15,294 nucleotides of DNA from NCBI GenBank assembly GCA_943704415.1, contig CALSCO010001091.1, forward strand, positions 1 through 15,294, given 5' to 3'. Position 1 is the stretch's first letter; the number at the start of each line of letters is the position of its first letter. A program made the translations under genes and the position numbers. Below the pieces are notes generated by a model. The model worked only from the letters and a program-made list of their open reading frames with translations, was not told the DNA's origin and did not search any database. The stretch is from Parvularia atlantis (lineage: Eukaryota; Opisthokonta; Rotosphaerida). Positions 7,561-15,294 of this stretch are shown piece after piece.

Positions 7561-9718
7561 ATGAACGCGCCACGACACCCCGCTGCGCCCACAACGCGGA
7601 CGCGCAGAGCGACAACGAGACGGCTGCCGCTGCTGCCGCTGCTGCCGCTGCTCCTGGCGGCCGCGGCGGCGCTGCTGGGCGCGCGCCCGGCGCTCGCGCT
7701 CAAGGCCGAGGCGACGTTTGGCTGCAGGCCCGGTCTGAGCTACTTCACGCAGCAGCCGTTCGGGTTCCGCGCCGGGGGCACCTACAGCGTCGCGGCTGAA
7801 TACGTGCGTGCGCGCGTGCGGGGCATGACGTGCGCCCGCTCAGCCGCGTGTCACGCACACGCAGCTCGACGCCCAGCCGGCCTACGCCCTGCCGTTCCTC
7901 GTGCAGCTGTGCTCGTCGTCCGAGATAGCGAGCGTGCGTGCGCGCGCGCGCGCCCGTGGCCCGTCTGACGCGACGTGTCCGGCGGCAGATTCCCGCGAAC
8001 GGCTACCGCTGCTCGATCAACGCGACGCAGCTGTACGCCGAGCGCACGTGTGCGATTGCGGTCACGTTCGACGCGACGTACCCGGGCGAGGTCACGCTCG
8101 ACGGGAGTGTCAGCACCGACGGCGCCTACTCGCTCCTGTTCTGGTCGTGCGACCCGACAACGCGCCTGCTGCGTGCCCGCTACAACTTTGTCAACCCGAA
8201 CGGCAACAACCTCTCGAGCGACCAGGAGCCGCTGCCGACCATCTTCCAGGTGCGCCCGTGTCCCCGCCGCGTCACGGCGCTCACAGTATGCAGGTCTTTG
8301 TCGTGCTGTGGGGCCTACTGACGCTGCTTTGGGTCGCCAACCGGGTGCGGCACGCCCGGGTGCGGCGGGCCTGCTGCCGCGCGACGACGCGCAGGCCGGC
8401 TGAGCTCGCGTGCGCCTGTGCGCGCGCCCAGCAGACGCACATTCCGCTGCACTCGCTCCTCAGCGTGCTCCCGCTGCTGCGCGCGATCCTCGCCGCGCTG
8501 CTGTTCAACTACTGGAACACGCTGATGAGGACGGGTGCGCGGCAAGTCGCCACGCCACGCTCGCACGCTCATGCGCCGCACGGCATTGCAGGCGAGGTGC
8601 CTGCTGCCTTGTGGACCGCGACGCTGGTCCTGCTGGGCCTGTACGAGCTGCACTTCTTCGCCGCCGCGGTGCTGATCAGCAAGGGGTGGAGCGTCACGCG
8701 CGGCCGCATGCTCGCGGGCGAGACGCGGCTCATCTTCAGTGCGTGCTGCGCGGCTGACGCGCGCGTGGCTGACTGGCCGCAACGGCAGGCATCGGCGCCG
8801 TCCTCGCCGCGACGGTGATCCTCTTCACGCTCTACACGACCTACGTCATGGTGCGCAGCGGCAGCGGCGGCGCACCGCCCGGAGACTGAACCCGAGGCGC
8901 CGCGGCGCAGGTCGCGCTTATCATCCTCTTTATCTTGCTGCTGCGCTACGCCTTTGTGCACGCGTCCATCAACGTGCACTACCTGCAGGTCCAGGCGGCC
9001 TTTGTCGAGCACAGCCGCAGTGCGCACGGGCCCGCACGCGCCGACTGTCACGCGCTCACTGCACCTCGACGCGCAGCCATGCCGCAGAGCAACGTCGCCG
9101 TGATCAACCGCAAGATCGCGCTGATCCAGGCATTCCAGCGCATTTTCGGCTCGTTTATCTTCTTCACGCTGCTCTTCGTCGTCGGCCTGCGCTTCTTCCT
9201 GCCGCAGCTGACGTGGCTGCAGGTGGCCTCGGTGCGCGGCCTGCCCCGTCGCGGCCCCGGCGGCCTGTCGCGCTCACGCGATGTCGGCGTGTCGACAGAT
9301 CGAGATCGTCGACTACGTGACCAATCTGTGCCTCTTCTGGGTGTTCCGCCTGCGCAACTTTGCCGACATTCTCGAGCGCGACATGCACGCCTCGAGCGCG
9401 ACGCCGCCGCCTCCGCCCGTGCGCGCAACGCGCTGCTACCCGGTGCCCGCACGCCTGACGCTTCGCTCGCGCAGGAGCCGGTTGTGCCCGACGAGGTCAT
9501 GCAGGTGCGCCCGCTGATCGTGCACTGCATGCTGTGCTGAACCGACGCCGCGCCGCGCGCAGCTCAATCCAACGTTCGTCAGCCTTAGCAAGCCCACACA
9601 ACGCGTGCCAATCCTGGTCCTGCGCCTGCCGCACAGCGCCGGGCGGCTCGCGGCCGTGCACTCGGGCCTCGTGCTGGCGCGCTGGACGGGCTGCGACGTC
9701 GACGGCACGAGCACATAA
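7561..9718 (+). CDS. LU7TM (GPR107/lung seven-transmembrane) family membrane protein
   Basis: Exons: 7561-7803, 7865-7933, 7989-8249, 8294-8359, 8432-8534, 8592-8738, 8789-8850, 8911-9019, 9077-9231, 9299-9418, 9475-9504, 9563-9718 (TAA); 506 residues. An Arg-rich N-tail precedes a Leu-repeat signal peptide (LPLLPLLPLLLAAAAALL). A Cys-containing lumenal or extracellular domain of about 140 residues follows. Seven hydrophobic segments come next (about 192-206, 218-240, 254-276, 295-317, 318-334, 376-398, 409-424). Family hallmarks are IPLHSLLSVLPLLRA, LYELHFF, LISKGWSVTR, RYAFVHASI, and QAFQRIFGSFIFF. Known relatives act at the Golgi or cell surface in trafficking or as receptors; ligand and partner are unknown here. 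The cytosolic tail starts with a Pro run and a VVPDEVMQ segment. Exon 12 is joined through a well-formed intron (9505-9562); reading on past 9504 instead ends at TGA 9538-9540. Exon 4 might end at 8344 rather than 8359. Confidence 0.9.
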
Positions 9719-9758
9719 CCTGCCTCTACATGTACAACGTGAGCAGACATACACGCCC
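9719..9758. other. 40-bp convergent gap, LU7TM and UTP7 genes
   Basis: Spacer between TAA 9716-9718 (plus) and the minus-strand stop 9759-9761. It is unusually AT-rich for this window (CTCTACATGTACAACGTGAG), with the small palindrome ACATGT at its centre. It may hold 3'-end signals for both genes, which is inference from position. Confidence 0.5.
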
Positions 9759-11995
9759 TCACTCGGGTCGGGCGCGCTTGAAGCGGTCGAGCGCCGTGCG
9801 CGGCTGGGGGCCCTCGTGCTCCTCCTCGCGCCGGCGCTTGGCCTCGCGCGCCTTGCGCACGTCCTCAAGCTGCTTGCGCAGCGCCTCCTGCTCGCGGCCG
9901 CCGCCGTCAGCGTCGCGCGCGCACGAAGGGGTGGTGCCGCACCCGGTTCTCGTCGATCACGTTTGGCTGCTTGCGCCGCAGCCGCCGCTTGAGCTTCTTG
10001 ATGTGCTTCTGCGCCTCGTCCGGCTCGTCCTCCTCCACAAACGTCTTGCCCGGGTGGTTGGCCTGGCACGGCCTCGTCACGCGGCTGCTGGCAGGCATGC
10101 TCGAGTGTGGCGCACCTCCCACTCGATCCGCCGCTCGTGCCTGCGCACCTCGGCCGGCGACCGGTCGACGTGGCCGACGAAGCTCGGGTCCAGCGTGATC
10201 ATCTCGGGCTGGATCTGCGCAGGCGCGTGGGGCGCGCACACTCAGCATATGGGGCAGCAGCGTCGCGCGGGTCGCCCTGCCTTGTCTAGCAGCGTCTTAA
10301 CTTCGGCCTCCTGGCGCTGCTTGCGCGTCTGGAACGGGTTGGCCTCAAGCGTGTCGAGGTTGGGCTCGCCCGCGCCTACGCCAGTCGCGTCAGCCCGCAT
10401 CCCAGCGGCGGCAGCAGCGGCGGCGGCCGCACCTGGCACGAGGATCGACGACACGCCCTTGCTGTGCCCGAGCCCGAGCACGTCCTCGAACGGGCAGAAG
10501 GCGATGTCGCGCACGGTCGTGCCAGCCGCGAGGTGGTTCATGTACGGCGCGCTGGCCTTGGTCCGGATCGCATCCTTCCAGATCTGACCGCGCACAGACG
10601 GCATCAGCCGCGAGTGAACTCAAGGCGAGAGAACGTGCCTGCACGTGCGGGCCGAAGCCTACGCCCAGCAGGCCGGTCTGCGAGACGTCGACGGCCGTCG
10701 CGGGGCTCGTGGTGAAGTATGAGTGCACGACCTGGCCCGTCTGGGTTGTCAGCACGCGCCGTCCGCGCGCATGCACGCACGCGCACCTTGTACGTGCGGA
10801 TGTCCCAGACGCGCAGCAGCGAGTCCATGCCCGACGTCACCATGTTGCTGCGGCGACGGCCGTGAGATCGCACGCACGGCCGCATGCGCGTTGACGCACT
10901 AGCCGTTGCGGTCCATCGCGATTGAGAGCAGCGGGCCCTTGTGACACAGCATCTTGACAAGCGGCGTGGTCATTGTGGGCGACCAGAGCGTCACGGTGCC
11001 TGAGGCCCGCGCGGTGTCATGTGCAGCGCAGCGGCCGCGCCGCGTCCAGCGCACCGTTCTGGTGCCCGCAGTGCATGATCGCATTGTGCGGGTTCTGTCG
11101 CAGGACGTGGCACGGCCCGAGGCGCGTGCGCAGCTCGGCAACAAGTTGCCCTGTGGCGCACAAGCGCGCACGCACGCGGTCTGAGCGCGCTGCCCGGGGC
11201 CGCGACGCACTCGCGCGCACCGGTTGACGTGTCCTGGTACTTGAGGTAGCCGGCCTCGCCCACCGACGCGAGCAGGTAGTGGTAGGGCAGGAACTGGAGG
11301 CGGTGGACGTCGACGTGGTGCTTGAGGCAGTGGACCTCGGTGCCGGTGCCGTCATAGATGTACGTGTACTTCTTCTGCGCGACGGCAAACATGGTCTCGT
11401 TGTGCAGAAACCTGCCGCGTCCGGGGCGACTGAGCCCTGCTGCGGTCGTGGCGTCGCACGATCGCCCACGCACTGCACGTCGCGCACGGCCTCCTTGACC
11501 TGGATCTCGCAGCGCAGCCGGCTCGCCTGCCAGTCAAACATCGCGACGTGGCCTTTGCGCCCGCCGATGAGCAGGTGTCTGTGCGCGCGTGCGCGCGTCG
11601 GCGGGTCAGCGCGGGGCACTGCGCAGGCCGTGGAGCAAGCGCACCGTCCGCTGCGCGTGTAGTCGACGGCGTATGGGCCTAGCTGGTCGAGCGTGAGGTT
11701 GAACGACTGCCGTGCGCACGCGGCACGTCAGCGTCATGCGGCACAGCGCGGGAGGGCGCCGTGCCTTGCGCGCGCTGTTGAGGTCGACCTGCTGCACGAT
11801 CGCGTCCTGTGTGAAGTGGAACGTGCGCTCCATCGCGTCGGCCTCGAGGAAGCCCACCTCCTCCTGCAGCAGGACCTCGGCGCGCTTGGCGCGCTGCGCG
11901 GCGCTGCGCAGGCTGCCCTCGGTGCGCTGCAGGCGCGTCCGCAGCTTCTTGTCGCGCGTGCCGCGCGCCTCGCCCACGTGGCCGACCGCCGCCAT
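9759..11995 (-). CDS. UTP7: UTP7/WDR46 (BING4) small-subunit processome WD40 protein
   Basis: Exons (minus): 11995-11765, 11706-11645, 11578-11474, 11411-11221, 11150-11055, 10999-10900, 10847-10787, 10740-10639, 10583-10281, 10214-10116, 10062-9943, 9887-9759; 532 residues, normal for the family. UTP7 acts in the nucleolus in 18S rRNA processing. The basic N-terminal helix ([18 protein letters not shown]) leads into [17 protein letters not shown] repeats follow: [67 protein letters not shown]. The diagnostic BING4 C-terminal domain comes next ([59 protein letters not shown]). The basic C-terminus has [13 protein letters not shown] poly-Ala insertion (about residues 368-386) interrupts PGAGEPN. 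Up to three introns use GC donors. The start at 11995 is the only Met upstream of the conserved helix. Confidence 0.95.
10215..10280 (-). other. GC-AG intron in UTP7 (after LLDK)
   Basis: Donor AAG|GCAGGG, branch-like GCTGAG, acceptor CGCAG, 66 nt. The join reads [16 protein letters not shown], as in other UTP7 proteins. Reading through hits TGA in frame, and the first GT lies beyond that stop. Confidence 0.75.
10584..10638 (-). other. Probable GC-AG intron in UTP7 (GT alternative exists)
   Basis: Donor CAG|GCACGT, branch-like GCTGAT, acceptor GTCAG, giving GPHVQ|IWKDA, the conserved form. A GT donor six bases upstream (CAC|GTGCAG) is also in frame but deletes VQ (GPH|IWKDA). Conservation favours GC. 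Confidence 0.6.
11707..11764 (-). other. GC-AG intron in UTP7 (after NSARK)
   Basis: Donor AAG|GCACGG, branch-like GCTGAC, acceptor GGCAG, 58 nt. The join reads [19 protein letters not shown], matching the family. No in-phase GT donor is present. Confidence 0.78.
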
Positions 11996-12231
11996 TACTG
12001 CTGAGCGTTACCCGGGTAAACACCGTTTTCGGCGCTTGCCATTTGTGCCGCACGTGTCGCCCGCGCGCGCGCACGCGGCGTGCTCGCTGGTCCTCCCGCC
12101 CGGTCCTCCGACTGCCCGCTCGCTGCCTTCTCGTGCCGGCACCGCGCGCGCGACGGCGACCGGGCTTACGCAGGCCGCGCGACAGACTCGCGCCACACTC
12201 CTCCCACGCTCGAACGGGCACACACCGTGTC
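11996..12231. promoter_or_regulatory. 236-bp divergent promoter region, UTP7 and FBXW7-like genes
   Basis: The largest intergenic space in the window. Next to the UTP7 start, 12008-12019 is a perfect 12-bp palindrome (TTACCCGGGTAA), followed by AAACACCGTTTTC, a short AT-richer patch. The remainder is CpG-rich with GCGCGC runs (12061-12078). No open frame in it has coding character and no TATA box is seen. Confidence 0.6.
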
Positions 12232-14606
12232 ATGGACACCCTGGCCCCCCCGCCAGTGCCGGCGCCGCTCAGCGGCCTCAGGAGGCCCGCGGCGCTCGCA
12301 CCGCTGTTCCACCCGCTGCCCAGTCTCGCCGCCACGGCCGCCACCGCGCTCGACGGCCAGGTGGGCGCCGCCGCCGCCGCGTCGACCATAACGGCCGCGT
12401 CATCCCGCGCGAGCGCCTCGACCGCGGACGCGCGCGCGACTACACCCCCGACGTCCGCCGGCAAGCGCCGCCGCGTCGAGCCGCACGCGCTGCCGTCGCC
12501 GCCGCCGGCCGACGCCATGCTCGAGACGGCGCCGGTGCCGCTCGCCGGGCCGCTGACGCCACGCCTTGACGACGCCGAGGACGAGGTGCGCGCCAGAGAC
12601 CCGCACACGCAACGCCGTGCTGAGTGCCGCGCGCCCCTCCCCCTTCCGCAGGACCTGCTCAAGGCCGCGTCGGCCGAGCTCGTGGCGCGGCACCCGCTCG
12701 CCGAACGCGTCCTGCGCGACTTCCGCGGCATATCGGAGGAGCGCCTGCGCGAGGCGCTGCTGCGCGAGATGCTCCTGGGCTGCGGGCTGCCGCAGCTGCA
12801 GTACGTCTCGCGCCTCATCCAGCCGTTTCTGCAGCGCGACTTTATCAGCGTCCTCCCGTCCGAGCTTGCCCTGGCCATCCTTGCGCACCTGCCCGTGCAC
12901 AGCCTCTGCCGCGCAGCGCAGGTTAGCCGCCGGTGGTACAAGCTCGCCACGGACGAGTCGCTCTGGCGGCGGCTGTGCCTGCAGCACGAGTACTACCTCG
13001 ACTTCCACGGCAACCCTGCCGACGCGTCGCAGCCGGCCATGTGCGTGCGCGCACGAGGCAAGCACAGCGCGAGGGGCTGACGTTGCAACGCGCCCCCGCC
13101 CAGGTCGCTGCGCGAGCACCCGTCCACCTGGCGCCGATGGTTCGCGCGCCAGCACGTGATCCGGCGCAACTGGGCCGAGGGGCGGTGCAACCAGACCGTG
13201 CTGGAGGCGCACGACAGGAACGTGATCACCAATCTGCAGTTTGACGAGGAGTACCTGGTGACGGGTTCGGACGACCACACGGCCAAGGTGCGCTGGCGTG
13301 CGTGCCCGCTGTGCGTGCGCGCCCGACTCACTCGGCCCGGCGCAGATCTGGAACATGGCCTCGAAGCGCTCGATCCAGGTCATCCGCGGGCACAACGGCG
13401 GCGTGTGGGCGCTGCAGTACCGCGGCAACAAGCTCGTCACGGGCTCGTGCGACAAGTCGCTGCGTGTGTGGGACATGCGCACGGGCGAGTGCGTGCACGA
13501 GCTGCTCGGCCACAGCTCGACCGTGCGGTGCCTGCAGGTGCGGGCGGGCGTGCGACGGCGGCTGGGCGTGCGCGCTCACCTCTGCGCGAGCAGATGCACA
13601 AGGAGGAGACGAACCTGCTCATCTCGGGCTCGCGCGACAAGACCGTGCGCGTGTGGGACCTCGACACGGGCGCGTGCAAGTTTGTGATGACGGTGCGCGC
13701 GAGTGTGCTCGCTCGCTCGCCCGCTCTGCGGCGCTGACGGGGCTTGCGTGCGTGCGTCGCAGGGGCACACCGACTCGGTGCGGTGCTTGGAGGTGTCGGG
13801 GCGCGTGGCCGTCTCGGGCTCGTATGACCGCACGCTGCGCATGTGGGACATCAAGACGGGCATGGTGCGCGCTTCTGCTGCGATCGCACGTGTGCCGCCG
13901 TGCTGACCCGCGCGTGCCCCGCAGCACCTGCGCACCCTGCGCGGCCACACCGACAAGGTCTACACGGTCGTGTTTGACGGCGTCCGTGTCATCTCGGGCT
14001 CGCTCGACAGCACCATCCGCGTGTGGGACGCCGAGACGGGCGCGTGCCTGCAGGAGCTGACGGGTGCGCGCACGACCCCGCGAGCGACGCCGTCGCTGAC
14101 CTGCGCTCACGGCGAGCGCAGGGCACCGCAACCTCGTCGGGCTGCTGCAGCTGCGCGGCGACATGCTCGTGTCGGGCGCGGCCGACAAGAAGCTGAAGAT
14201 GTGGAATCTCAAGACGGGCGAGTGCGTGCACAACTTTGAGGCGGACGAGGCCGCGCAGCACACGGTGCGCTTGCTCGCTGCTGCGCACTGTGCGGCGCGG
14301 CTGAGGGCCGGCGCGTGGCAGGGCTTTATCACCTGCCTGCAGTTTGACGACCACAAGCTCGTCTCGGGCTCGGACGACGGCCAGGTCAAGCTGTGGGACG
14401 TGCGCACGGGCCGGTTCGTGCGCAACGTACAGGAGGGCATGGACATCATCTGGCGGCTGCAAGTGCGCGCGACCCGCGCTCTCGCGCGTGCGCGGCGCCT
14501 GACACGGGCTGCCCCCCAGTTCACCGACAGCACGCTCGTCGTGGCGGCGCAGCGCGGCGGCCAGGCGCAGGTGACCGTGTGGGACTTTGACGACAGCCGC
14601 TGGTGA
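12232..14606 (+). CDS. FBXW7/Cdc4-like F-box and WD40-repeat protein, SCF ubiquitin-ligase receptor
   Basis: Exons: 12232-12585, 12652-13040, 13104-13287, 13346-13537, 13594-13692, 13763-13864, 13925-14063, 14122-14264, 14322-14462, 14520-14606; 609 residues. Residues 1-118 are low-complexity, Ala/Pro-rich with a GKRRRVEP basic patch (possible nuclear signal). A helical region precedes the F-box (about 182-228: SVLPSELALAILAHLPVHSL...WYKLATDESLWRRLC), which in this family binds Skp1. A linker with HVIRRNWAEG follows, then seven to eight WD repeats (about 265-609) forming the phosphodegron-binding propeller. The three arginines known to grip phosphodegrons in human FBXW7 (R465, R479, R505) are matched by R370 (SSTVR), R387 (ISGSR) and R413 (TDSVR). 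Substrates would be phosphorylated regulators such as cyclin E-type proteins by analogy. The start at 12232 is the only upstream in-frame Met. Exon borders often coincide with WD repeat borders. Confidence 0.95.
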
Positions 14607-14732
14607 GCGCGCAGAGAGCGTGTAACCGTGTGCGGGCGGGGCCTCGACTGCGCAGACAACCACCGGGCACGCAGAGACACAGAGAGACACACAACGAGGG
14701 GAGAGGACGCTCTCGTGTCCGTCGGGGCGCTC
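14607..14732. other. 126-bp convergent gap, FBXW7-like and HMG genes
   Basis: Spacer between the TGA at 14604-14606 and the minus-strand stop at 14733-14735. It contains GTGTAACC shortly after the FBXW7-like stop and a purine-rich stretch with ACAGAGAGACACAC (about 14671-14691). No coding sequence is apparent. Confidence 0.6.
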
Positions 14733-15286
14733 TCAAGCCTCGGCCGCGTTCTCCTTCTCGTCCTTGGCCTGCGCGGCGCACGCAGTTAAGCCACGCCCTC
14801 GGGCCCCCCGACGGTCCGCGCACCGCCTCGTCCGGCTTGTCCTCGGGCATGGCGTCGTCGTCCTTTGCCGCCTCGTCCTCGCCCTCGTCCTCCTTCTCGT
14901 CCTCGCCCACGTCCTCCTTCTCGTCCTCACCCTCGTCCTCGGCGTCCTTCTTGCCCTTGCGCGGCGGCGGCGGCGTCGTCGGCTTGGCCGTCTCGGCCTC
15001 CTCCAGCCACGGCTTCTTGGCCTCGTCCGACAGCTCCCTCCACTGCGCCGAGAGCTTGGCGCGGACGGCACGCGGGGTGTCGTCGGGGTTGGCGGCCTTG
15101 ACGGCGTCGCTGCGCGCGCACAGTTGAGCACCGCACCCGCCGACACCGGGGCGCCACGCACGTGTTGGCCTTGACAAAGAGGTTGAAAGCGATGAGCTTT
15201 TTGGGGCCCAGGCCGGCGGGCTTCTTGGCGGCGGCCGAGGGCGAGGTCGCACTGTTGTTGCGGGCGAGGACGCGGGTCGACTTCAT
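14733..15286 (-). CDS. HMG-box protein with acidic tail (HMGB/NHP6-like)
   Basis: Exons (minus): 15286-15162, 15109-14824, 14768-14733; 148 residues, complete. HMG-box proteins bind and bend DNA in chromatin without strong sequence specificity. The box runs from about residue 26 to 82: GPKKLIAFNLFVKAN, then after splicing TDAVKAANPDDTPRAV, AKLSAQWRELSDEAKKPWLEEAE. This gives the usual F/Y-x-x-F, W and K-K-P-W core residues. The N-terminal tail is basic (KSTRVLARNN...AAAKKPAG). After a PTTPPPPRKGKKD hinge comes an acidic tail built from repeated GEDEKED units, typical of HMGB proteins, where it folds back on the box. The last exon adds only KDEKENAAEA. The start at 15286 is the first Met and lies 8 bp from the window end, so an upstream exon cannot be excluded. 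Confidence 0.88.
14868..14949 (-). repeat. Degenerate in-frame tandem repeat encoding the acidic GEDEKED tail
   Basis: Plus-strand GTCCTC/TTCTCGTCCTCGCCC units repeat about every 24 nt across 14880-14940. On the minus strand they encode GEDEKED-type units of the HMG protein's acidic tail. Slippage could vary the copy number. Confidence 0.75.
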
Positions 15287-15294
15287 GGCGGGCG

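Noticed and set aside
11679-12950. 423-codon minus-strand open frame spanning the UTP7/FBXW7-like promoter
   Set aside because: It is antisense to the F-box exons and out of the UTP7 frame for most of its length, Ser/Arg-rich, with no domain.
14603-15174. Plus-strand frames rich in Ser or Leu/Val opposite the HMG gene
   Set aside because: They are the reverse of the GEDEKED repeats (poly-Ser/Leu/Arg in other frames). The apparent Leu/Val membrane-like run is an artefact of the repeat.

Overview
The window is 15.3 kb of a very GC-rich, compact nuclear genome from a eukaryote, most likely a protist or unicellular alga. It holds nine protein-coding genes and 69 complete spliceosomal introns by my hand-built models. 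All these introns are 44-72 nt, and most share one design: a GTGCG-type donor, a CTGAC/CTGAG-type branch motif about 15-35 nt from the acceptor, and a CAG acceptor. There is no bacterial gene structure, no mobile element, no rRNA or tRNA gene and no CRISPR array that I can see. The lineage cannot be fixed from sequence alone. The gene set (Cdc7/MAP3K-epsilon-like kinase, LU7TM receptor, FBXW7-like F-box/WD40 protein, HMGB-like protein) is broadly eukaryotic.

Layout, left to right: (1) minus, partial M28 glutamate carboxypeptidase II-like peptidase (59-1969, runs off the left edge); (2) plus, PH-domain protein without a visible AUG (about 1985-3811); (3) minus, secreted FKBP2-like prolyl isomerase (3835-4481); (4) plus, STE-type kinase apparently spliced in frame to a calmodulin/myosin-light-chain-like domain (4518-6477); (5) minus, ChaC-type gamma-glutamylcyclotransferase (6537-7457); (6) plus, LU7TM/GPR107-like seven-helix membrane protein (7561-9718); (7) minus, UTP7/WDR46 ribosome-biogenesis WD40 protein (9759-11995); (8) plus, FBXW7/Cdc4-like ubiquitin-ligase receptor (12232-14606); (9) minus, HMG-box protein with an acidic tail (14733-15286). 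The strands alternate without exception, so every gene is head-to-head with one neighbour and tail-to-tail with the other. Divergent gaps are about 15-236 bp and convergent gaps are 23-126 bp.

The genes do not form a pathway. They are housekeeping or signalling genes packed by geometry, with very short shared promoters. All exon joins below were derived by reading frame, splice-site pattern and family conservation; none is backed by transcript data. The points most worth a second look are the kinase/EF-hand fusion (with a possible intron-retention switch), five likely GC-AG introns, the unusual GTGCG donor consensus, and the PH gene whose first 200 or so codons contain no methionine.
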